Positions 22,293 to 29,198 of a stretch of 34,213 nt of DNA are shown one piece after another. Each line of letters begins with the position of its first letter. The stretch's first letter is position 1. The stretch spans positions 1-34,213 of IMG/VR virus record IMGVR_UViG_3300010883_018321; one strand, written 5' to 3'. Below the pieces are notes generated by a model that was given only the letters and a program-made list of their open reading frames with translations, was not told where the DNA came from and ran no database searches. A program made the position numbers and the translations under genes. The stretch is from a virus.

Positions 22293-22876
22293 ACAGACTA
22301 ATTTATATTACACAGGATATTCCCGGATGTGGATCAAAGGGAAATGAGGGAGAAGATGCTCTCGTTAGGAATATATTAGACCAAGTATTACTTTTGAGTA
22401 CTGTAGATAAGGATAAGCCAATCCATGTTTTAATAGAATCAAATGGAGGATGTGTAAAAACTGCTCTATCTATTTATGATATTCTAAAGATGAGTGAAGC
22501 TCCTATATATACATATGCTTTATCTGAAGTAAGTTCTGCTGGTGTTTTAATTTATTTAGCAGGATCTAAAAGATTTGCTTTTAAGCATAGTCAATTTATG
22601 ACTCATCCCAGTACTATGTCATTACATAGTACTGATAAGGACTTTGATCAAATAGCGGATACCTTAAAAGAACAAAATAAAAGAACAAAAATGATATATA
22701 AGGGCAGGTTACGCCTCAGTGAAAAAAAATATAATAAGCTTCATACTTCAACTAATTATTTATGGCCCGATGAAGCAAAGAAATATAAAATAGTAACAGA
22801 AATTATAGAAAAGTTTCCTGAAGACTTACTGTTCGGTTCTCTGGACTTTACATTAGAAGTTGGGGGAGAGTGCTGA
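22289..22876 (+). CDS. ClpP-like serine protease homologue
   Basis: A 195-residue ClpP/crotonase-fold protein. Landmarks: IESNGGCVKTALSIYDIL (49-66, the oxyanion Gly-Gly), SEVSSAGV with Ser83 at the nucleophile position, and MTHPS with His106 as general base. The third residue, normally Asp in the RDxFM strand before an EEA helix, appears as Asn156 in TNYLWPDEA, so catalysis may be weakened. ClpP-type proteases in phages often process capsid proteins, but a separate prohead protease lies at the window end, so this one may act elsewhere. Confident on fold, less on activity. Confidence 0.8.
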   Translation: MNRLIYITQDIPGCGSKGNEGEDALVRNILDQVLLLSTVDKDKPIHVLIESNGGCVKTALSIYDILKMSEAPIYTYALSEVSSAGVLIYLAGSKRFAFKHSQFMTHPSTMSLHSTDKDFDQIADTLKEQNKRTKMIYKGRLRLSEKKYNKLHTSTNYLWPDEAKKYKIVTEIIEKFPEDLLFGSLDFTLEVGGEC

Positions 22877-23235
22877 TGCATAAAATAGAAACTGTAGAAG
22901 ATCTACCACAACCAGTCAGAGTAATGGCAAGAAACTTTCTACAAGCAGACTTACATGAACCGGAGATCTACGAAGTAGTAGAAGACGAATACGATTCTCT
23001 TGCTTCTGGAGATGTTGTAACACAGTTACTTTATTGGAAGGCAGAAAAGAAATTTTATGCTGTAGTTGCAGGGGATGCAAATAGAAAGATTCAGTCCCAG
23101 CTTATACATCATGATCCTTTTTATGTCAATTCTTCTTTATTAGCCTTCTATGAAGTGGATGACGCAGATATAATAGTATGGAAAACAAAGTATGGATCTA
23201 AGATGTTGAATGATAATATTCTAGAAATGAAATGA
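22876..23235 (+). CDS. Unknown acidic protein
   Basis: About 119 residues with ATG 22876, chosen because GGGGGAG ends seven bases before it; GTG 22870 would add two residues. The sequence is acidic with aromatic beta segments (VVTQLLYWKAEKKFYAVVAG and SLLAFYEVDDADIIVWKTKY). No motif recognised. It shares a base with the ClpP-like stop, which suggests partner expression. Confidence 0.6.
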   Translation: MHKIETVEDLPQPVRVMARNFLQADLHEPEIYEVVEDEYDSLASGDVVTQLLYWKAEKKFYAVVAGDANRKIQSQLIHHDPFYVNSSLLAFYEVDDADIIVWKTKYGSKMLNDNILEMK

Positions 23236-23241
23236 AATAAT

Positions 23242-23472
23242 ATGTCAAAAGAGAAAGATTACTTAGAATTAGATAATTTACGAAATAAATTATGTAAAAT
23301 AGATAAAGGAGGAGGTTTAGAGTCGTTATCTACTAAACATAAAGATGTTGCCCTCTTTTGTAGAGTCCGGAAAGCAAATGGTGATAAATGTCCTTATTTA
23401 ATTGGATGGTGTAGAGCTCTAAAAGCAATGCGTCCAGAAATATATAAGGAGTTACTTAATTTAAATGTCTAA
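23242..23472 (+). CDS. Small basic protein, unknown
   Basis: A 76-residue protein with four cysteines (LCKIDK, LFCRVRK, KCPYLIGWC) that could hold a metal or a disulfide. It starts six bases after the previous stop; no strong ribosome-binding site is seen, so reinitiation is likely. It overlaps the next gene by eight bases. No function assigned. Confidence 0.55.
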   Translation: MSKEKDYLELDNLRNKLCKIDKGGGLESLSTKHKDVALFCRVRKANGDKCPYLIGWCRALKAMRPEIYKELLNLNV

Positions 23473-24250
23473 TAAAACTGACATAACTAAAGAGGAAAGC
23501 TCCAATAAGGTAATAAATGAAGCGTTAGAAAAAATGGGGGATACCGGACTTGTCGCTCTTGTTAAACTTGAGCAAGTACCGGAGATAGAAAGTTTATTAA
23601 AAGCATATCCAGAAGAGATGCGGAGTAGTCTTACCGTATCAAAAGAGCAACTAAAAAGACTTATACAGCATACTAAAGCATCTACGTATGGTGTCTCAGA
23701 GACACTGCCCTTAGTATGTAAATCTGCAGAATGCCCTTTTGCAAGTGTTTGTATGTTTGAAAAAACTGGTATAGCTCCTAAAGGGGAAAGATGTCCTCCT
23801 GAGATTATATTTCTAAATGAAATGGTACCTCAGCTTATTAAAGATATGGGAGCAGATCTAGAAAATTATATGGAGGTTAGAATGGTTCAAGAGTATGCAG
23901 CAACTTTACTAGATGAACGCAGAGCTAGAATGATGATTTCTATTGAGGGTGATGTAAAAGAAGTAGCTACTAGTGTAGTTCAAGCTACTGGAACTGTTCT
24001 ATATGCAGAGCAAGCTACACCTTATGTCGAAATAAAAGAAAAGGCAGTAAAAAGATTAACGCAATTGCGTAAAGAATTATTAGCAACTAAAGAACAAAGA
24101 GCTAAATATAAGTTAACGGATGATAGAGATCCGTCAACTAGAGCAGCAGAGATGAGAAAAAAATTCTCTAAAATACAACAGGCTGAAGAAAACGAAGAAC
24201 AGAAACTTCAAGAAGACCTGGATAATGCTTTCAAAGAGGACAATAAATAA
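23465..24250 (+). CDS. Cysteine-cluster protein with long helices
   Basis: A 261-residue protein. The region after about residue 80 carries a cluster, C-KSAE-C-PFAS-V-C then C in GERCPPE, spaced like a small Fe-S or zinc site; the pattern CPF..VC.....P.G..CP is one I have seen in phage proteins without a settled function. The second half is a long charged helical rod (about 140-261) with many Lys/Glu. Position upstream of the packaging genes makes a small-terminase or DNA-binding role conceivable, but no helix-turn-helix is visible. Overlaps its neighbours by 8 and 1 bases. Confidence 0.6.
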   Translation: MSNKTDITKEESSNKVINEALEKMGDTGLVALVKLEQVPEIESLLKAYPEEMRSSLTVSKEQLKRLIQHTKASTYGVSETLPLVCKSAECPFASVCMFEKTGIAPKGERCPPEIIFLNEMVPQLIKDMGADLENYMEVRMVQEYAATLLDERRARMMISIEGDVKEVATSVVQATGTVLYAEQATPYVEIKEKAVKRLTQLRKELLATKEQRAKYKLTDDRDPSTRAAEMRKKFSKIQQAEENEEQKLQEDLDNAFKEDNK

Positions 24251-24918
24251 TGGCAACACTTAAAGGTGCATCAACTATAGCAAAGTCAGCAAAAGCAGCT
24301 TTTGGAATTGGAGGTCTAGCAGCTTTCGGACTAGGAGGTGCCTTAGCACTGCATACGGCTGGTCGCGGTTTACAAGATAATACTAAACGAGCGCAAAGAC
24401 AACAAAATGCATTTACTAAAGAAACCTTTAGAGAGTCTGGATGGTTAAAACGGCAAGCTACGTTATATACTGCCGGTCTTGCTACTGAAGGAGTTATGGG
24501 AGGTTTTACGGCCATGAGTACTTATAATACTCAACGTGTAAAAGATACTTTTACAAGTATTGGTCAACCGCATGTTGCTGCCGGTGCAGGTATCGGAGCC
24601 GGGCTTGGGCTACTAACCGGGATTGCCGCTGCTAGTTTTACTAAACAACCGGCTGCTGCTGCTTTTGTAACAGGAGCTGGCGCTATTGCTGGAGCATATA
24701 CTGCTAGAAAAGTAGGATTACAGATTCAAGAAGGAGTTAATATTGCCCATAGAAATTCTCTGAATAAACAAAGATTTAGTAATAGAGGGCGAGGAGGTGG
24801 AGGGGGTTTTAGATCTTGGTCATCAAATTCTAGACGTATGGGTAGGCCTGGCCATTTAGGAATGGACGGCAGTGTTCCATTTGCTTTACATAAAGTCAAG
24901 GGAAGGAGTACTGTATAA
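24250..24918 (+). CDS. Gly/Ala-rich protein with hydrophobic segments
   Basis: A 222-residue protein with two Ala/Gly-rich hydrophobic stretches (about 18-36, GIGGLAAFGLGGALAL, and about 112-152, AAGAGIGAGLGLLTG then AAAAFVTGAGAIAGA) and a basic, Gly-rich tail (RGRGGGGGFRSWSS). The small-residue-rich helices resemble membrane-penetrating segments of phage internal or ejection proteins. The next gene has a similar composition, so the pair may act together. Function is inferred from composition only. Confidence 0.6.
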   Translation: MATLKGASTIAKSAKAAFGIGGLAAFGLGGALALHTAGRGLQDNTKRAQRQQNAFTKETFRESGWLKRQATLYTAGLATEGVMGGFTAMSTYNTQRVKDTFTSIGQPHVAAGAGIGAGLGLLTGIAAASFTKQPAAAAFVTGAGAIAGAYTARKVGLQIQEGVNIAHRNSLNKQRFSNRGRGGGGGFRSWSSNSRRMGRPGHLGMDGSVPFALHKVKGRSTV

Positions 24919-25970
24919 TGTCAGTGCATCCCGGATTCGGTCCAGCAATAAATGCAGGAAGCAGCGCACTTGCTGGAACTTTAATGGCAGGAGGTTATGC
25001 TGCTTCTGAGACAGCTACTGGATTTAGTCCACTAGATGTTATGCCCTCTCCGTGGATGGGTGCTTTATATGGCGGATTTATATTTAATCCACTCAAAGCA
25101 ACTCGAACGCTATACCAAGGAGCGTGGTCGGGTGCCCCCGGTATTTCGTGGACACAAAGAGGCAACGTTCACTACTCTGCAGGTCAGATTGTACCTGGTG
25201 GAGTCGGTAAAAAGTATAAAGTACCTGCTACTCCTGCAACTGCAGCTGGTTTTAAATATAGCGGTATGCTTGGTTGGAAAACATTACTACTAGGCGTAAA
25301 CGAACATACTGGTTTTTGGGCTAAGAACTTTTCGATAGGGAATGTTTTACTATCTCCTATTGAGCAATTAGCTAACTCAGTAGGAAAAACATGGTTACCG
25401 GACTCTACTGATTCACTTTTATTGCGAGCACAATCAGCTAGAAAGTTAGGATTAGCTGGAATGTTTAATACTATGGATATTGATTCTGGTAAAATACCGG
25501 ATTCTGTAAAAAATAGTTGGCTCTATAAAGCTGCAGGAATTGATATAAGTAAAGCTAAAGTAGTTTCACTTAAAGAAGTAGGTGCTAAGGGTAGTGGAAA
25601 AGTAATAAAAATTACAGATGATTTAGTAAAACAAGGTATGAAGATTACTGCCGCAAGTTCTGCTGGTAGAGTTTTTTCAGTAGCAGCAGGAGCATACTCT
25701 CTGTATGGCTGGATGGAGGCTATTCGAGGAGTTTCTTCTTTTTTTGGAGGGATTGCTATTGAAGGAGTAAGCCAAACAGCACGAAGATTATATCAATGGG
25801 TTGATGAAGTTCGCCAACCTGAATTTGGTAGAGGAAGAGTTCCCGTAGCTATGATGTCAATGAGCGCGGCTACAGAAAGACGAAGAGCAGTACAAGCATC
25901 GTACTCCTCGAAAATTAATCCAACTGGTCGCCTTTATGGAAATGAAGCAGCGTATCATCACTCAAGATAA
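24918..25970 (+). CDS. Gly/Ala-rich protein, possible ejection or internal protein
   Basis: A 350-residue protein, hydrophobic in parts (GSSALAGTLMAGGYA, AAGAYSLYGWM) with Trp/Phe-rich segments and a basic C-terminus (AATERRRAVQASYSSK). GGAAGGAG lies nine bases before ATG 24918, which overlaps the stop of the preceding similar gene. No enzymatic motif is seen. Composition and pairing with the upstream gene suggest a membrane-active virion protein, but a tail-tape or other role cannot be excluded. Confidence 0.6.
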   Translation: MSVHPGFGPAINAGSSALAGTLMAGGYAASETATGFSPLDVMPSPWMGALYGGFIFNPLKATRTLYQGAWSGAPGISWTQRGNVHYSAGQIVPGGVGKKYKVPATPATAAGFKYSGMLGWKTLLLGVNEHTGFWAKNFSIGNVLLSPIEQLANSVGKTWLPDSTDSLLLRAQSARKLGLAGMFNTMDIDSGKIPDSVKNSWLYKAAGIDISKAKVVSLKEVGAKGSGKVIKITDDLVKQGMKITAASSAGRVFSVAAGAYSLYGWMEAIRGVSSFFGGIAIEGVSQTARRLYQWVDEVRQPEFGRGRVPVAMMSMSAATERRRAVQASYSSKINPTGRLYGNEAAYHHSR

Positions 25971-25978
25971 GGAACTAA

Positions 25979-26149
25979 ATGGTAGTTATAAAGAAAAAGA
26001 ATAATGAAACAATTGAATCTATGCTTAAAAGATTTAGAAAAAAAGTAGAAAATTCGGGAATAATGTTTGAGCTACAATATAGACAATATTTTGTAAAACC
26101 AAGTTTATCTAATAAAATTCGTAAGATAAAGCCATGGCGAATACGCTAA
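25979..26149 (+). CDS. rpsU: Ribosomal protein bS21 homologue
   Basis: A 56-residue protein that matches bacterial 30S protein S21 from end to end: the VVIKKKNNETIESMLKRF start parallels PVIKVRENEPFDVALRRF, followed by KKVENSGIM (bacterial KRSCEKAGVL), then a YRQYFVKPS core (bacterial RREFYEKPT) and a basic tail. It is slightly short (bacterial about 70). bS21 sits near the mRNA-ribosome contact at the 3' end of 16S rRNA and aids initiation; phage copies are known from marine phages and are thought to join host ribosomes. AAGGA lies upstream at good distance. The next gene overlaps by 16 bases. Confidence 0.88.
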   Translation: MVVIKKKNNETIESMLKRFRKKVENSGIMFELQYRQYFVKPSLSNKIRKIKPWRIR

Positions 26150-26871
26150 TTATTAGTAAAAATCAATTACTAATTCTTAGCAGTGGGCATATAATAAAAG
26201 CTTCTTCGTTTGATAAAAAAAGAGATAAGCTTTTAACCTTTGCAAGAAATAAGTATACAGAAATAAATGTAATAAATGTACATTCTGTTAAAGAAGAACT
26301 ATATAAGTATATTGGAGCACAAGGTAGAAGTATAGTGTGCGGACAAGATACAAGTTTTTTAACAAATAAAAATCAGTATATTATTCCTAAAAAGAATGAT
26401 AAACTAATATGGGTGTCTCGCTATTTACCAATTTTTGGAAAGCGTAGTGCAAGTGAACAACAGTTAGAAATACTGGCAGCTTCCTTGACAAACATTAATA
26501 CAAAAAGACCTAACAAGGGGAGCGTTCAAGCGATTCCCAGATATTTAGGAGCTTTGAATAAGAAGTCTCTAAAGTCTTTATTAAATAAAATGAATTTAAC
26601 ACATTTTAAGCACTTAACTCAAACCGGCAAAGAAATTATATTAATTATACTTAATAGGTTAGGTATACCGTGCGACGGACAAACTAAGCATGCTGCAACA
26701 CAAGTTACAGGAACTATACGTCTTAAATCTAAAAATGTAAGACGCAAAAAATTAATAAAACTAGAAAGTCTTAGATATATTAATAAAAGTAAGGCTAAGG
26801 GAATAGAATTATCATTTAATACAAATATTAAAAACGTAGTTATAGGAAGTTTTATATGTCAACCAAGTTAA
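26134..26871 (+). CDS. Unknown basic protein
   Basis: A 245-residue, Lys/Arg-rich protein. N-terminal strands (NTLIISKNQLLILSSGHII) read like a small beta domain, followed by a basic helical middle (SLKSLLNKMNLTHFKHLTQT) and a basic C-terminus. The KRPNKGSVQAIPRYLGAL segment could touch nucleic acid. No family recognised. It sits between bS21 and the large terminase, overlapping both (16 bases each), so it is expressed with the packaging genes; a nucleic-acid-binding role is possible. Confidence 0.55.
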   Translation: MANTLIISKNQLLILSSGHIIKASSFDKKRDKLLTFARNKYTEINVINVHSVKEELYKYIGAQGRSIVCGQDTSFLTNKNQYIIPKKNDKLIWVSRYLPIFGKRSASEQQLEILAASLTNINTKRPNKGSVQAIPRYLGALNKKSLKSLLNKMNLTHFKHLTQTGKEIILIILNRLGIPCDGQTKHAATQVTGTIRLKSKNVRRKKLIKLESLRYINKSKAKGIELSFNTNIKNVVIGSFICQPS

Positions 26872-29198
26872 CGGATGATGAATTATTAGAAGCCCAGATC
26901 CTGGAAGATCCCGTATACTTTTCGGAAGTTTATCTTAAATCTCCCTCTAATCCTAAGGAACCTCTTGAACTTAGAGATTATCAAAAAAGGATATTGAGAG
27001 ATAGATCTCAGAAAAGAGTTTTACGTATGGGAAGAAGAACAGGTAAAACAGTAACTCTTGCTATTGAAGCTATTTGGAAAGCCTTTACTAATAATGATAG
27101 AGAAGTTCTTATCGTAGCCGGCTACGACTCTCAAGTAGGTACCTTATTTAATTTAATAAATAGAATGACCAAAGACTCTCCTGATATAAGAGAATCCATT
27201 GAACGGACTAGAATGCGCCCTTATGAAATTTGGTTTAAAAATGGATCTGTTATTATGGGATTTGTTGGAAATAACTCAGTTCGGGGTAAGTGCTTTCCGG
27301 GAAATACCAGAATTCTTATGGAAGATGGAATTACAACTAAATTAGTAAAAGATATAAAAATTGGGGATAAGGTACTATCTATCGATACCGACTTAGAGTC
27401 CCATAATAAAGTTATTGGGGAGGTTTCAGCTGTTCATAATAACGGAGTTAAAGATGTATATTCTTTAGAAACAACTAGTGAAAGAATACTTCATTGTACT
27501 GAGAATCATAAAGTTATGATTCTTTATAAAGGATGGGTACCTGCGAAAGATGTTAAGACTCATGCGGAACACGGTAGTAAAGCTGACTTTATTTCCACAG
27601 TACATCCGAACGGTAGTGCTTATTGGACAAGAGCAAAGAAATTTTCTAAAATAGGTAGTAAAGCTACTTATGATATAACTGTAGACCCTACTCACTGCAT
27701 GGTCGCATTTAATGATGTGCAAAAGAGTGGAGGAGGTGTTGCTGTAGGAGAAAGTGTATTATCAGGTTACTCTGTTAAAGGTATTCATTCTGGAGGCATT
27801 CTTGTTCATAATTCAGCAAATGATGTATATATTGATGAAGTTGACTCTATTTCTAATGATACGCTAGTCGAGGCTGTTATGCCGATTACAACTACATATT
27901 TAGATACTTCAGTTACAGTATCGGGAACACCTACAGGTAAGAGAGAATATTTTTATACGGTAAGTAAGAATAAAGAAAAGATGGGATTTAAAGAACATCA
28001 CTACCGGTCTATGCTTAGCCCTGAATGGTCTAAGGAAAAGGAAGAAGAAATTAAATTAATTACTTCAGCAAGTCAATTTGATCACGAATACTTAGCAGAA
28101 TTTGGATCAGCAGCTGAGGGTGTATTTAAAAATAATTATATAGATAGAAATTTATATGTTTACAATTATTCAGATTTAAAAATTAATCCAAATAATTATT
28201 ATATATTAGGCGTTGATTGGAACGAATCTCAGCACGGAGTACAAGCGGTAGTTTTAGAGTATTTAAATTCTACCGAAGAACTTCTTCCCTTCAATAATGG
28301 AGAATGGAAAACAGGAGATGGTGAATATATAAATCCCATAATGAAGACCAACGCACTGAGGGTTTTTTATGCAGCTGCTATTGATCCCGCTGATTATACT
28401 AATATGGGCTCTGTCGAATTTATTATTAAAATGATGAAAAAGATTCCTTTCGCAATTATGTCTTTTGATAGAGGACATGGAGAGGCTAATTATGAAATGC
28501 TACGTCTATCTCTAGAACGAGGAGAGGGCCCGATGGGGACCAAATGCACAGGTCTAAAGCACCTATTAAATAATATGATGTCGGTAGACTTAGGAGGTAG
28601 TACCGAGATAATTGATAAGGTTACGGGGACTGCAACGAAAGCTTTAACAAAAAATGTAATGGTAAAAAATACTCAATTAATGAATGAAATGGAACAATTA
28701 ATTATTCCTGCTGTCAATAAAAAGAATAATATTGTAGAAAATGATGAAACAAAACTTATAGGACAAATGAGGGGATACGTAGTTGAAAGATACGGAAAGT
28801 CTGGTGAGGTTTATGCATCAACATGCAAGGGCGGATTAGATCATAGACTCGATGCATTGATGCTAGGTATCTATGGGTTCACCCTTAGTAAATCTATTTT
28901 TCATAAACGAGATTCAGATTTAGCTGTAGAAAATTCAGAAGTGGAACCGCTACTCAGAGTAGCACCTGGATGGAGATCTGAATTTTCAGAAGAGGCAGCG
29001 GGAGGTCCATCTATTAGAGAAAATTCTGATGGTTCGGTAACTTATAACCATGGTAATATACCAGGGGACTCTGAACCTAGTGAGTATAGGAAAGATAAAG
29101 ACGGACAGCTTAGAAAAACGGGAACTAGTTATACTTCTAGTAAATTTAAGCATACTAAACGTTCTTTTGTAAAACCTAACAAAGGGAGAAGATTTTAA
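26856..29198 (+). CDS. terL: Terminase large subunit with intein
   Basis: DNA-packaging motor: ATPase plus nuclease that loads DNA through the portal. The precursor is 780 residues, 606 after removal of a 174-residue intein (146-319). Walker A is GRRTGKT (59-65). The Walker B strand VYIDEVD (324-330) follows the intein directly. The nuclease domain shows GVDWNE (Asp454), FDRGHGE and a final GGLDHRLDALML with Asp662 and Asp666, the expected RNase H-fold acidic residues. The C-terminal 100 residues are Ser/Gly/Lys-rich and flexible. Start ATG 26856 overlaps the previous gene. Portal and protease genes follow, as usual. Confidence 0.92.
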   Translation: MSTKLTDDELLEAQILEDPVYFSEVYLKSPSNPKEPLELRDYQKRILRDRSQKRVLRMGRRTGKTVTLAIEAIWKAFTNNDREVLIVAGYDSQVGTLFNLINRMTKDSPDIRESIERTRMRPYEIWFKNGSVIMGFVGNNSVRGKCFPGNTRILMEDGITTKLVKDIKIGDKVLSIDTDLESHNKVIGEVSAVHNNGVKDVYSLETTSERILHCTENHKVMILYKGWVPAKDVKTHAEHGSKADFISTVHPNGSAYWTRAKKFSKIGSKATYDITVDPTHCMVAFNDVQKSGGGVAVGESVLSGYSVKGIHSGGILVHNSANDVYIDEVDSISNDTLVEAVMPITTTYLDTSVTVSGTPTGKREYFYTVSKNKEKMGFKEHHYRSMLSPEWSKEKEEEIKLITSASQFDHEYLAEFGSAAEGVFKNNYIDRNLYVYNYSDLKINPNNYYILGVDWNESQHGVQAVVLEYLNSTEELLPFNNGEWKTGDGEYINPIMKTNALRVFYAAAIDPADYTNMGSVEFIIKMMKKIPFAIMSFDRGHGEANYEMLRLSLERGEGPMGTKCTGLKHLLNNMMSVDLGGSTEIIDKVTGTATKALTKNVMVKNTQLMNEMEQLIIPAVNKKNNIVENDETKLIGQMRGYVVERYGKSGEVYASTCKGGLDHRLDALMLGIYGFTLSKSIFHKRDSDLAVENSEVEPLLRVAPGWRSEFSEEAAGGPSIRENSDGSVTYNHGNIPGDSEPSEYRKDKDGQLRKTGTSYTSSKFKHTKRSFVKPNKGRRF
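27291..27812 (+). mobile_element. Mini-intein in terminase large subunit
   Basis: Residues 146-319 of the terminase. Block A starts with Cys146 (CFPGNTRILMEDG), block B has TENH (215-218), block F is TYDITVDPTHC (Asp273, His280), and the end is ILVHN with penultimate His and Asn319, followed by Ser320. All splicing residues are present. There is no homing endonuclease (no LAGLIDADG or HNH). An unusual Gly/Ser-rich stretch of about 26 residues (about 289-314) separates blocks F and G, which are normally nearly adjacent. The insertion site is between the two ATPase motifs. Confidence 0.9.
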
